A stretch of 64,000 nt of DNA from Stomoxys calcitrans. Taxonomy: Eukaryota > Arthropoda > Insecta > Diptera > Muscidae. Below the pieces are notes generated by a model, which did no database searches, was not told the origin of the DNA, and was given only the letters and a program-made list of their open reading frames with translations. The position numbers and the translations under genes were made by a program. The stretch lies in assembly GCF_963082655.1 (NCBI RefSeq), contig NC_081553.1:189747351-189811350 (forward strand). The letters run 5' to 3'. Below are positions 1 through 11,289 of the stretch, one piece after another (the first letter of the stretch is position 1; each line of letters begins with the position of its first letter).

Positions 1-267
1 CCTTGACATACTTCTGCATTATCGCACTGATCGGTCCAGATTTGGATATAGCTGCCATATAGACCGATCTCTCAGTTTTAGGATTTGGGGCCATAAAAAG
101 CGCATTTATTGTCTAATGTTGCCGAAATTTGGGACAAAGAATTAAGTTAAGCCCCTCCACATATTTCTGCAATGGGACATAAGTTATGAATTTTGCACCG
201 GATTTTGACGAAAGGTGGTTTACATATATAGCCGAGGTGGTGGGTATTCAACGCCTTTTTACTTGTT
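1..267 (+). repeat. HINE/DINE-like element, family B2, 3' end (truncated by the window)
   Basis: This carries the family B2 monomer (GATCGGTCCAGATTTGGATA, then CATATAGACCGAT) and the 3' subterminal repeat GAGGTGGTGGGTAT, and ends TTTTTACTTGTT. The hairpin found in the sister copy ending at 15536 is deleted here, between GGTGGGTAT and the terminal CGCCTTTTTACTTGTT. Confidence 0.75.
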
Positions 268-379
268 AATAGAATTAGGGAGGAGGTATTCGATGTGACG
301 ATATGTTCGGAAAATCTAATCCATGAGTTTCAGGATTAGAAGGTCTGCATGGAGCATTCCTTCTCAGGCTAACTCTACA

Positions 380-1072
380 TTAGGCTTAGTCAGCGCCGAA
401 CCCGATAAGCTTCCGAAAGCCACCGTAGCAGCGCCAAGATGATAAAGTTTGTCTCAAAAACCCATGTCCAAACCGAAACATTAGTAGGCGACATGGGATT
501 GAGAGCAGAGGTAACGAAAACCCATAACCCACAGGATACGACTGGACTCACGGAGACACCGGAATCTTGGAATAATGATGTTGATCGAGGGCTTATCATT
601 ACAGAATTTTGGGTGGAGAAATTCTTGAGGAGCTTCAAACCTTTTTAGTCACCCGGACCTAATGGCATATTTTCGGCGTTACTACAAAAGGAGGCCGACT
701 ATTTGGTGCCTCACCTGCCCATTTTTTCACAGCGTGCCTGGGACTTGCATATACTCTGAAAGCCTGGCAAGAGACAAGGGTGGTATTTATACCCAAGCCA
801 GGCAAGGCAAGTTATGCGACACCAAAGGTATAAAGGCCTATAAGCCATACGTCCTTTCAACTCAAAACCATGGAACGCATTATGGATATCATGATAAAGA
901 AGAGCACATTCACCGAACTGCTCAAATACGAACAGCATGGCTATGTCAAGGAAACGTGGGTGGGGACTGACCTGCACGAGGTTGTGCATAAAATAAAAGA
1001 TTCCTTCGATACAAAGACCTACACATTGGTGGTATCCAATGATGTCGAAAGGGGGCGTTTAACAATGTGAGA
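380..1072 (+). pseudogene. Non-LTR retrotransposon ORF2 fragment (reverse transcriptase, fingers/palm)
   Basis: This is a broken plus-strand coding region of a jockey/R1-like element. In succession it shows the pre-RT segment with QDTTGLTETPESWN, then SPGPNGIF and LLQKEADYLVPH (RT N-terminal block), VVFIPKPGKASYATPK, then MERIMD...FTELLKYEQHGYVK and LHEVVHKIKDSFDTKTYTLVV. An in-frame TAG separates the FKPF and SPGPN segments, and at least two frameshifts follow (near 735 and 830). It cannot encode a working enzyme. Family E repeat follows directly. Reverse transcriptase identity is certain from the motif order; the clade assignment is inference. Confidence 0.85.
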
Positions 1073-1074
1073 AT

Positions 1075-1499
1075 CGACGATGGGACTCGACCCCAAAGTT
1101 TCGTATTCTACTTCCCATTACCTTTATTTTGATACCCATATTGCCCCAATCGATAAACATGTCATTTTTGGGCGGTTTTTGCGGATGGGGTGGGCCCCCA
1201 GACACTTGGGATCAAATTGTTACATCAAGTTCGTATTCTACTCTTAAACACCTTTCATTTGATACCCATATTATCCCAATCGGCATACATTTTCGTTTGG
1301 ATGGATTTTTGTATATCGAGGTGGCACACAAAATTTCGCTTAAATCGATTCGCCCTTCTCCAAATCCTGAGGTTTTTGAAAGTTGTGGTTTGGAGGGAGG
1401 GTCCACCTTCTTCGTGGATATCACAAAATGAAGTACCCTATTTTTACCAGGGGCAAAACTCGACCATCTTTTAAGATATCATGAAAATCGGTTCAGCCT
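1075..1499 (+). repeat. Unclassified repeat family E, fragment
   Basis: The stretch repeats the family E pattern: TTCGTATTCTACT, then ACCTTTCATTTGATACCCATA, then a cytosine/guanine-rich GGGGTGGGCCCCCAG block. The same pattern is found at 19715-22136 and, inverted, at 43032-44465. Confidence 0.6.
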
Positions 1500-2345
1500 A
1501 TTTTATACTCACCGCCATAGAATGGGCTTTATACTAATCTAGTTATTCCGTTTGTAATACCTCGAAATATTGACCTAAGACCCCATTAAGTATATATTCA
1601 TGATCATCTCGACATTCTGAGTCGATCTAGCCATGTTCGTCAGTCTTTCGAAATCACGATAGCGATCGAACGCGTAAAACTAGCCGCTTGAATTTTTGCA
1701 CAGATACTTGCTTTTTATGTAGGTCATTGGCGATTGCAAATGGGCTATATCGGTTCAGATTTAGATATAGCTCCCATATAAACTGATTTTGCATGTAGTA
1801 TTTTCTTATGGCTTCCAACAACTGTGCCAAGTCCTGTCTCAATCGGTCTATAACCTGATATAGCTCCCATATAAACCGATCTTCCGATTTTGACTTTTTG
1901 AACCCATCGGAACAAACAAACAACAGTCCGTCCGTCTGTCGAGATCATGATAGCGGTCGAACGCTTAGAGCTAGCCGCGTAAAATTTAGCACATATACTT
2001 CTCGTTGATATAGGTCGTAGGGGATTGCAAATGGGTCATGTCTGCTATGATTTGGGTTTTGCTCCCTTATAAATCGATCTCTTGATTTGACCTCGTGAGC
2101 GCTCTCAAATCGCAATTTTTGGCCGATTTGTATAGATTATCGCACTTAGTGTTCTGTTATGATTTCCAACAACTGTACCAAGTACGTTCCAAATCGGTCT
2201 TGAGCACCTAAAATCGGCAAAATTTTGTCCGATTTAAGTAATATTTTGTACGAAGTGTTGTGTTATGACTTTCAACAACTGTGCGAACCTGATATAGCTC
2301 TCATAAAAACCGATCGCTCGATTATCCTTGTTCAGTTAATAGCAA
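1500..2345 (+). repeat. HINE/DINE-like element, family B, two partial 5' halves
   Basis: It starts with the family 5' end (TTATACTCACCGCCATAGAA, TCATTCCG-like block, GAGTCGATCTAGCCATGT) and runs into central monomers (TATAGCTCCCATATAAACCGAT). Near 1922 a second GTCY run (GTCCGTCCGTCTGTC) and a second ATAGCGGTCGAACG block begin, so two 5' regions lie in tandem, the second without its terminus. No 3' hairpin is present. Confidence 0.7.
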
Positions 2346-2532
2346 TTCAAATTTCGACCTGGTGTGGAAGCTCCTCTGTAATGATAAGCTTTCAGTTAAC
2401 CTCAATATTCCAAGATTCCGGTATCTCCATGAGTACCATCGTATCCTGTGGAAAATGCGTTGTCACCAAAAGCTTCAACATGTCCTCCTTTGTCTCCTTT
2501 GAATATTTTATCCCTTGGTACTCAAAATTTTC
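2346..2532 (-). pseudogene. Non-LTR retrotransposon fragment (pre-RT segment), second copy
   Basis: Read on the minus strand, this matches the pre-RT segment seen at 500-640: PQDT..L.E.PESWN followed by LIITE, with many substitutions and stops. It is therefore an inverted, older copy of the same retrotransposon family. Nothing else of the element is recognisable beside it. Confidence 0.6.
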
Positions 2533-3306
2533 ATCTTAAGGTTTAACTATACAATTTCTGATTACAATTTAATGTAGACGAGAATTGCCTTTGGTTTGTA
2601 ATGACATTTCCCAGAAGAATAAAAAGCAGGCCAATTGGACGGACACAAGAACGGTGCAAGAGATCTATTTTCCTTTAGAGTGTAAACTAACAACTCATTA
2701 ATGTGTAATTACACTTGTACTTATTTTCAACACCATCTGTATAGCATTGAAATAAATCTATTTCATAATTATTCGTTCTTTTTCAAAAGTATTTGAGCTG
2801 TTTTTTTTACAATACCAATTATTTTCTCTATTCTAGAATTTATTTCAATTGATCTCATCTGGAATAGCTGTAAGTAATAATAATGCTATTATTTTTCACA
2901 ATATAATGTTATCGTGGAGAATTTTGGAGCAAACATTGGAAAAACAAATCACACACCATCCACAAGGAAAAACAAAAACAATGTTCGTGTAATAAATATT
3001 GTTAACAATATAGCTTTGACCGCCTCATCATGACCATGAGCTAGCCATAAATAATTCGAGGCAAATGCTGCAGACCATTCAATTGGTATTCATTGAATAG
3101 GTGTTGGGCGAATTTGGAGCAAAAACAATTTGTGTACATTTGGTTTATATTCGGTTTATTGAACAATACATAAACAAGAAAAAAAAAACGCATAATGTTA
3201 GACAGGTCGAAATTTGAATGCCCGCCACCAAAGAGATAATAATATGAATTAAATATCATTACACTGCCGAACAAAATATTTTTTTTTTATTAAAAATTAT
3301 AAAAAA
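2533..3306. other. AT-rich unique stretch, no gene seen
   Basis: Long A/T runs and stop codons fill every frame. No repeat family of this window was recognised. It separates retrotransposon debris from the family A element starting at 3307. Confidence 0.5.
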
Positions 3307-5009
3307 AAGTAAGAGCGTGCTAAGTTTGGCCGGGCCGTATATTATATACCCTCCACCATGAATCGCATTTGTCGAGTTCTTTGCGCGGAATCTCTTTTTA
3401 GGCAAACAAAGAATATCGAATATGAACTGTTATGCTATTAGAGCTATATCAGGTTATAGTCCGATTCGGACCTTAAATTAATTGAATGCTGAACATTGTT
3501 GAAGTCATTGTTTATTATATCAGTTTATTCGGATAAGAATTACACCTTGTAAGGGCTCAAAAAGTAAAATCGGGAGATCGGTTTATATGGGAGCTGTATC
3601 AAGCTATTGATCGATTCAGACCATATTGGACACGTATGTTGAAGGTCATTAGAGAAGCTGTTGTACAAAATTTTTGCCAAATCGGATGAAAATTACGTCC
3701 TCTAGGGGCTCAAGAAGTCAAGATCCCAGATCGGTTTATATGGCAGCTATATCAGGTTATGGACCGATTTGAACCATTCTTAACACAGTTGTTGGAAGCC
3801 ACAACGAAACACGTCATGCAAACTTTCAGCCAAATCGGATAGGAATTGCGCCCTCTAGAGGCTCAAGAAGTCAAGACCCCAGATCGGTTTATATGGCAGC
3901 TATATCAGGTTATGGACCGATTTGAACCATTCTTAACATAGTTGTTGGAAGCCATAACGAAACACGTCATGTAAACTTTCAGCGAAATCGGATAGGAATT
4001 GCGCCCTCTAGAGGCTCAAGACGTCAAGACCCCAGATCGGTTTATATGGCAGCTATAACAGATTATGAACCGATTTGAATCGTACTAAGCGCAGTTGTTG
4101 GAAGTGATACCAAAACTCCACGTGCAAAATTGCAGCCAAATCGGATAAGAATTGCGCCCTCTAAAAGCTGAAGATGGCAAGATTGAGAATTGCGCCCTCA
4201 AGTGGCTCAAGAAGTCAAGATCCCAGATCGGTTTATATGGCAGCTATATCAGGTTATGGACCGATTTGAACCATTCTTAACACAGTTGTTGTTAAGAATG
4301 GTACTAAACATAGTTGTTGGAAGTGATACTAAAACACCACGTGCAAAATTACAGCCATATCGGATAAGAATTGCACCCTCATAAAGCTGAAGATGACAAG
4401 ATTGAGAATTGCGCCCTCTAGGGGCTCAATTAGTCCAGATTCCAGATCGGTTTATATGGCTGCTATATCAGGCTAAGTACCGATTTACGCCATACTTAGC
4501 ACAGTTATTGAAAGTGATACCAAAACATCTCATGCAAAATTTCAGCCCAATCGGATGAGAATTGCTCCCTCTAGCGGCTCAAGAAGTCAAGATCCAAGAT
4601 CGGTTAATATGGCGGCTATAACAAAACACAGACCGATTTAAACCATACTTACCACAGCTATTGTAAATGATACCAAAACACCACGTGCAAAATTTCAGTC
4701 AAATCGGGCGAGAATTGCGCCCTCTAGAGGCTCAAGAAGTCAAGACCCAAGATCGGTCTATATGGCAGCTATATCAAAATATGAACATATTTGGCCTGTT
4801 TACAATCCCAACTGATAAGAAGTATTTTTGCAAAGTTTACTCATTCGGAAGTTAGCGTGCTTTCGACAGACAGACGGCTAGATCGATTTAAATTGACATG
4901 ACGATCAAGAATAAATAAACTTTAAGGGGTCTCAGACGCATATTTCGAGGTGTTATAAACAGAATGACGAAATTAGTATACCCCCTCCTATAGTGGAGGC
5001 TAAGTTCGT
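3307..5009 (-). repeat. HINE/DINE-like element, family A, nearly full length
   Basis: The hairpin end is on the left: GTAAGAGCGTGCTAAG, a mutated hairpin (TTTGGCCGGGCCGTA), then TATATACCCTCCACCATG. About eight degenerate central monomers of roughly 150-180 bp follow, each with GATCGGTTTATATGGCAGCT and GAATTGCGCCCTCTAGAG. The 5' end on the right has GACAGACAGACGG (GTCY on the other strand), ATCAAGAAT and TACCCCCTCCTATAGTGGAG. There is no coding capacity. Confidence 0.85.
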
Positions 5010-5042
5010 GCGGAACTTTGGATACCCACGACCATGGATGTA

Positions 5043-5649
5043 AAGGGTGATTTTTTTGAGGTTAGGATTTTCATGCATTAGTATTTGACAGATCACGTGG
5101 GATTTCAGACATGGTGTCAAAGAGAAAGATGCTCAGTATGCTTTGACATTTCATCATGAATAGACTTACTAACGAGCAACGCTTGCAAATCATTGAATTT
5201 TATTACCAAAATCAGTGTTCGGTTCGAAATGTGTTCATTCACCGTAACGTTGCGTCCAACAGCATCTTTGAAAAAATACGGTCCAATGATTCCACCAGCG
5301 TACAAACCACACCAAACAGTGCATTTTTCGGGATGCATGGGCAGTTCTTGAACGGCTTCTGGTTGCTCTTCACTCCAAATGCGGCAATTTTGCTTATTTA
5401 CGTAGCCATTCAACCAGAAATGAGCCTCATCGCTGAACAAAATTTGTCAAAATTTGAACACATTTCGAACCGAACACTGATTTTGGTAATAAAATTCAAT
5501 GATTTGCAAGCGTTGCTCGTTAGTAAGTCTATTCATGATGAAATGTCAAAGCATACTGAGCATCTTTCTCTTTGACACCATGTCTGAAATCCCACGTGAT
5601 CTGTCAAATACTAATGCATGAAAATCCTAACCTCAAAAAAATCACCCTT
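5043..5649 (-). mobile_element. Fold-back Tc1/mariner-type derivative, copy 1
   Basis: Two 194-bp inverted arms (5043-5236 and 5456-5649, apparently identical) start AAGGGTGATTTTTTTGAGG and are flanked by TA on each side. Each arm encodes the transposase N terminus (MNRLTNEQRLQIIEFYYQNQ) reading inward. The 219-bp centre, read on the minus strand, encodes an IS630/mariner DDE-domain piece with the second-aspartate motif FSDEAHFWLNGYV and VWCGLYAGGIIGPYFF. The element is an internally deleted transposon whose left end has been replaced by an inverted copy of its right end. It can make no full transposase and would need one in trans. Confidence 0.88.
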
Positions 5650-5663
5650 TATTAATCATCCTA

Positions 5664-6758
5664 TTTTTACCCTACACCACTACTGTGATACAGGGTATTA
5701 TAAATTAGAGAATTAGTTTGTAACACCCAAACGGAAGAGAGATAGATCCATTGATAAGTATACTGATCGACTCAAAATCACTTTTTGATTCGATTTAGCT
5801 ATGTCTGTCTGTCTGTCCGTCTGTCCATATTAATTTGTGTACAAGATACAGGTCGCAGTTTTCATCCGATCGTCTTCAAATTTGGTACAGGCATGTTTTT
5901 CGGCCTAGAGACGAAGCTAATTTAAATTGGAAAAAATAGGTTCAGATCTGGATATAGCTCCCATATATATGTTCGTCCGATTTCCAGTAATATTGCAATA
6001 AAATTGTCTTATGTTAATTGATTTTCTCGAAATTTCGCAGGAGGGATTTTCTCTTAACTCTCAATATTACTGGTGATTTTCATGGAAATCGGTTCAGATT
6101 TAGATATATCTCCCTTATATATATATCGCCCAATTTTAACTTCTAGAGTCACAGCAAGCTTATTTATTGACCCATCTTGTCAAAATTTTGCAAAACGCTT
6201 TCCTCGATGACTGCCACAGTATCTAAGGAGTTTGCTCGAAATCGGTTCAGATTTAGATATAGCTCCCATATATATGTTCGCAAAAAAGTGATCATTTGTT
6301 ATCCGATTCCGTCGAAATTTTGCAGGGAGGATTTTCTTATGACTCTCAATATTACTGATGGATTTCATAGAAATCGGCCAAGATTTAGATATAGCTGTCA
6401 TATATGTATTTCGCCCGATTTTCACTTTAAGAGCCACTATAAGCGCATTTACTGACCAATCTTGCCAAAATTTTGAACAACAACTTTCCTCGACGACTAC
6501 CACATTATCTGAGAAGTTTGCCCGGAATCGGTTCAGAATTAGATATAGCTCCTCCATATATACGTTCTTCAGATTTTGGGTAATTTGCCATAATGTTGTC
6601 ATTTGTCAACCGTAGTTATTACCGTTTGAACACATTTGCTCGCCGAGGTCCATCAAAATTGGTTCGGAATCGGATAGAGGTCCAACATTGTTCTTATAGG
6701 GAAGGTGTAGGGTATTATACAGTCGGCACCGCCCGACTTTTGTCCTTCCTTATTGGTT
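5664..6758 (+). repeat. HINE/DINE-like element, family C, full length
   Basis: The 5' end has TACCCTACACCACTACTGTG and the run TGTCTGTCTGTCCGTCTGTCC. Central monomers follow, with GGTTCAGATTTAGATATAGC and CCCATATATATGTTCG. The 3' end has GGTGTAGGGTATTATACAG, the hairpin AGTCGG-CACCGC-CCGACT and the terminus TTATTGGTTT. The subterminal repeats TACCCTACACC and GGTGTAGGGTA are exact inverted matches. Confidence 0.8.
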
Positions 6759-7810
6759 TATCATAAGTCCACTACCTTATCCACAGTTGTATCTGAATAG
6801 GGGCAGGTCTTGATCAAATTTTATTCAGGTTCCGAGACAAGTTTCAGCGATCAGGCAATAAATTAAATTTTTATGGGATTAAGACCTTAAATTGGAAAAT
6901 CGGTCTAAACGACAGCTATGTAGTTAAGGCCTGCTCTGAATCATATTTGAATCGGTACTCGGGAGGCTTAAAAAACGCGCTGTTTCAAATTTCAACAAAA
7001 TCGGGTAATAAATAAAGTTTTTATGACTTCAGACCCTTTATCGACAGATCGGTCTATATGGCAACTACATCTAAATATAGCCCGATTTAAACCATATTTG
7101 GGTGGGAAGTCGGGAGGCTAAAAATAACTCACTCTTTTTAATTTCAGCGGAATCGGATAATAAAAGCAGCTTTTATTGGTTCCAGACCCTTAATCGGCAT
7201 ATAGGAATATATGGCAGCTACAACTCAATATAGTCTGATCTGAACCATATTTGCATAGGATGTCGGAAGGCTTAGAACAACTTGCTCTTTTAAATTTCAG
7301 CGAAATCGGATAAAAAATTCAGCTTTTGTGGGCTTCAGTCCCTAACCGACAGAACGGTCTATATGGCAGGTATATCTCAATATAGTCCGATCTGAACCAT
7401 ATTTAGGTCAGATGTCGGAGAACTTAATATAACTCACTGTATCAAATTTCAGCAAAATCGGGTAACAAATGGAGCTTTTATTGGTTCCAAACCCTAAATC
7501 GGCTTATAGGTATACATGGCAACTATATCTAAATATAGTCTGATCTGAACCATATTTGGGTCGGATGACGGGAGGCTTACAACCCTCACTGTTTAAAATT
7601 TCATTAAAATCGGCTAATAATTTAAGCTTTTATGGGCTTCAAACTCTTTATCGGGAGATCGGTCTATATGGCAGCTATAGCCAAATATGGACCGATCTAA
7701 TCCATATTTAGGTCAGAAGTCGGGAGGCTTAAAAAACACCCACTGTTGTAAATTTCAGCGAAAGCGGGTAATAAACAAAGCTTTTATGGTCTCCAGACCC
7801 TTTATCAGGG
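6759..7810 (-). repeat. HINE/DINE-like central array, family B2-like
   Basis: About six monomers of roughly 180 bp repeat the pattern ATCGGTCTATATGGCAGCTA, GTCGGGAGGCTTA, AATTTCAGCGAAATCGG and AATAAA.GCTTTTATGG. Neither terminus is present. The array is sandwiched between a complete family C element and the 3' half of a family A element. Confidence 0.7.
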
Positions 7811-8437
7811 GTATTTCTAGGTATGGTTCAAATCGGTTCATAACCTGATATAGCTGTCATAAAAACAGATCTGGGGACTTGACTTCTTGAGCTTCTAGAG
7901 GGCGCAATTCTTATCCGATTTGGCTGAAATTTTGCACGACTTATTTTATTCATACTTTCAATAACTGTGTCAAATAAGGTTCAAATCGGTTAATTACCTG
8001 ATATAGCTGCCATATAAACCGATCTGGGATCTTGACTTCTTGAGCCTCTAGAGGTCGCAATTATTATCCGATTTGCCTGAAATTTTGTACGACAGATCCT
8101 CTCATGACCACCAACATACGTGTTTATTATGATCTGAATCGGTCTATAGCCCAATATAGCTCCCATATAAATCTATCTCTCTATTTTACTTCTTGAGCCC
8201 CCAAAGGGCGCAATTCTTATTCGAATTGGCTGACATTTTACACAGGTCTCCAACATATAATTTAATTGTGGTCGAAACCTGACCATATCTTGATATCGCT
8301 CAAATAGCTGAGAAAATCTTTTCTTATATCCTTTTTTGCCTAAAAAGAAATGCCGTAAAAAGAACTCGACAATTGCGACCCATGGTGGAGGGTATGTAAG
8401 ATTCGGCCCGGCCGAACTTAGCACGCTTTTACTTGTT
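7811..8437 (+). repeat. HINE/DINE-like element, family A, 3' half
   Basis: About three central monomers lead into the canonical 3' end: CATGGTGGAGGGTATGTAAG, the perfect hairpin TTCGGCCCGGCCGAA, CTTAGCACGC and TTTTACTTGTT. The 5' half with its GTCY run is missing. Confidence 0.82.
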
Positions 8438-9715
8438 AAAAATTAAATTTTTTTTAACCAACAATGAAACCAAGAAAATGTGAGAAACTTCTTCAAAATA
8501 TCCTTTATTTTGCTAAACTTAAATTTTTTTTTACACAACTTCTCATTGTCTTCATTCGAATGCTGAAGCATCGATAAACCATTTTCGGAGCAAATACGAA
8601 AATACTCTCATCTCTTCGTAATGAGATGTTTTATTGTTACGGCCTCAAGAAATCACATAAAACTCCGTTCATGTTGTAGGCTCCAGCTAATACATCTTCT
8701 GACAGCGTACCATTTATCGCACACCTCACATGCGAGTTGATGAAACTACTCCTTAGGCGACTTTAGTTACAACCCAAGCCCTCTTCCCGTTGGCTTGCTG
8801 CGATACAAACAACAATGCCAAGAGTGTAGTGTGTTGTTATAGAATTGTAATTTACCATGTTTTGTCCAAATCCCTAGGGATTTGTGCTATTTATGTTGAG
8901 ATAATAGATATTCGTCTTCACACTTTGACAAGGAGTGAGAGGGGGGACATTACATCCAAGGGAATCAACATTAATCAGCATTTTATTGTCTCGCAGTTGG
9001 CTGGAGGTGGTTGTCATTACAGCTGTGATGTTGTTAGGGGTCCGTGTCATTGTGTGATAGGAGGGGTAAGGATCCTTTCCGTCCGTTTTATATCCTTTGT
9101 ACCATGCAGGGTGTTATTATTTGCGAGCGAGAAAAGCCATTTCATTGTTGTTCCCTGCCGATCAAAAATATTATCTAGGTAATATATTTTTAAGTGCAAG
9201 TGCACTTTTTTTACAACTATGCCCCAATTTATTTTAAATTGCTCGGGGGTTTGTTTTTTTTCTTTCGTGCAAAGTTGTCACTATTCTAATCTAAATCACC
9301 TCTTGCGGCCTTATGACTGTTGGCAACAGATTGATGTTTGCTTCCCACCATTGTGGTTACTTTGTGTGGCATAAATATGAACTGCCATTGCGCTCGTTTA
9401 GTTTGTTGATAGATAAACTAATGGCCGACCTTGGTGTTTGTTATGGCTTATCTAAATTTGAACAGGTGTTAATAAAACAAAGTCTCCAACGTGGCAAAAA
9501 AAGTAAAACCAAATGAACAACCGTCCAATGCAGAGACATACGGTTGTGACCTTTTGTTGTATACCTATTGCACAGTGTTTGCAAGGCATTAATTTTATAT
9601 CCATCATCAGTGGTAAACCAATATTGTCAGTTCTTCTAAAAAATTTGGATAAATGAGCTCTTAAATGTTTGCTTTTTCATCACGATGCTCTAAGCAGTTG
9701 GTGGCCTTCAAGTGG
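8438..9715. other. Unique stretch, no supported gene
   Basis: This is AT-rich sequence outside the repeat families. A 130-codon open frame at 8790-9182 (plus) has no recognisable domain and atypical composition, and I do not consider it a gene. It may be intergenic or deep intronic sequence. Confidence 0.45.
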
Positions 9716-10128
9716 AGCGGCAGATTAAGGCCCGCGATTAAACCTTGGAAGGACTTCATGCATCTTAGAACTGCGGTCGTAGTATCAGGTCGTTGAATGT
9801 TGTCTTCTTGAAACTATGGATGTTGGGTTGGCTGCACCCAAAAGACTGCGGTCGCCAGCATAAAGGCGGATAGCATTGTGGGTCCCAGAACCTTTGCTAA
9901 TGTCTTTAAAGACAGCTTGATGATGATACTGGTACTCCATCATCAAGCTGTCTTTAAAGACATTAGCAAAGGTTCTGGGACCCACAATGCTATCCGCCTT
10001 AATTCTGGCGACCGCAGTCTTTTGGGTGCAACCAACCCAACATTCATAGTTTCAAGAAGACAACATTCAACGACCTGATACTACGACCGCAGTTCTAAGA
10101 TCTTGAAGTCCTTTTTTCTGCCGCTCCA
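9716..10128. repeat. Long palindrome (about 200-bp arms, 12-nt spacer)
   Basis: The left arm runs from GGAGCGGCAG at 9716 to 9925. The right arm runs from 9938 to CTGCCGCTCC at about 10128. The spacer is ATACTGGTACTC. Matches include TCTTAGAACTGCGGTCGTAG and its complement, and CAGCTTGATGATG and its complement. A few substitutions and one roughly 20-bp indel distinguish the arms. The last 38 bp or so of the inner right arm (AACATTCATAGTTTCAAG...) recur directly at 10127-10163. No domain is recognised in either arm. Confidence 0.85.
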
Positions 10129-10149
10129 ACATTCATAGTTGCAAGAAGA

Positions 10150-10800
10150 CAACATTCAACGACTAGACGATCAGGTGGGCATTTGGGAGTACTCTGAAGA
10201 ACTTGGACTGGGTTAGCCGACCACATTGGTGTGTATCGAGTAAAGATCCTTGCAATTAAAGAAGTGGTGGAATGTCAAAGATTTATTGTCATAACGACGA
10301 TTGGCATAAATATCTTCTCAGACAGCCATGCAACTATCAAATTCCAACTGGGAAAAGTATTTCTGAATTGGAAAAATCGCCCTCGGCTGTTGCAGATCTC
10401 TCAACGTTATAGTTAACCTGTTCAATATTCACCTGTTCTGAGTGGCGGGTCACAGAGATGGATCCCATGGCATTGTAAAGCGGACGAGCTTGCGAGATTA
10501 GGAATTACTTTACACATCCTAGTCTTCAGAATCAGGCCGGAATGGCAATGGATGATAGATGGTCCAAAAGAGGGGGTCGTGGGCATTCCAAAGTTGTGTG
10601 GCCTGGTCTAGACTTGAAGAGGTCTACCCGTTTACTGTCGCTGGCAAGAACGAACGTCTCAGTCATTGTGTCCGTCATGACAGATCACTGTCTGATGGCA
10701 AAAATTGCTGACAGACTGAAGGTTGCTAGTAACTACTTTTGCCGAAGCTGTGAGAACATCGATAATGAAGAGACAAAAGAACATCAAAGTCTGCTGGTAG
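10150..10800 (+). pseudogene. Non-LTR retrotransposon RNase H and C-terminal fragment
   Basis: In shifting plus frames it shows DDQVG.W.YSE (start of the RNase H domain), VKILAIKEVVE (the first-helix glutamate block), TIGINIFSDSHATIK (the FSDS catalytic aspartate block), AGHRDGSHGIVK.DELARLGIT, then LARTNVSVIVSVMTDHCLMAK and FCRSCENIDNEETKEH (C-terminal cysteine motif). Several stops and frameshifts break it. The same block order is found at 32480-33640, and the start of the block at the right window edge. Confidence 0.8.
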
Positions 10801-10909
10801 ACTCCCACTTTCACCTAACCGAACCTATCTCTGCAATTTCACCCGCTAGCTGGCTCTCTACTCTCTCCTTCGCTACTCTTTTCTTCACTGAGCTCTTAAA
10901 CAGGATTTA

Positions 10910-11146
10910 TTGGGTTGCCCAAAAAGTAATTGCGGATTTTTTAAAAGAAAGTAAATGCATTTTTAATAAAACTTAGAATAAACTTTAATCAAATATACTG
11001 TTTTTACACTTTTTTTCTAAAGCAAGCTAAAAGTAACAGCTGATAACTGACAAAAGAAAGAATGCAATTACAGAGTCACAAGCTGTGAAAAAATTTGTCA
11101 ACGCCGACTATATGAAAAATCCGCAATTACTTTTTGGGCAACCCAA
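10910..11146 (+). mobile_element. TA-flanked MITE, copy 1
   Basis: A 237-bp element starts TTGGGTTGCCCAAAAAGTAA and ends with its complement, with TA immediately outside both ends. The inner part is AT-rich and non-coding (ATGCATTTTTAATAAAACTT, AACAGCTGATAACTGAC). TA duplication and terminal inverted repeats place it with the Tc1/mariner group. Five copies occur in the window. Confidence 0.88.
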
Positions 11147-11149
11147 TAT

Positions 11150-11245
11150 AACCGTACACTATGCGACGGACCATGTGGCTGCTCACATGAGAATCCCGTT
11201 TAGTGATTACTGTTTAAGCTGTCTTATTACCGATGAGGATGAATT
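11150..11245 (+). pseudogene. Non-LTR retrotransposon C-terminal fragment
   Basis: A short plus frame reads HMRIPFSDYCLSC followed by acidic residues, like the C-terminal cysteine block of jockey-type ORF2. It follows directly after the MITE and may be the continuation of the retrotransposon fragment ending near 10800, or a different copy. Confidence 0.4.
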
Positions 11246-11289
11246 TTTTCTCAGATCAGGGCGATTGGGTATAAAAACGAGTTAGGTTA

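Noticed and set aside
8790..9182. 130-codon open frame as a host gene
   Set aside because: No recognisable domain, no splice signals or homologue recalled, and atypical residue composition.
10910..11146. Short peptides encoded by the MITE (MKKFVNADYMKNPQ...)
   Set aside because: The frame merely spans the right arm and the terminal inverted repeat. The same sequence is found in all copies as non-coding DNA.
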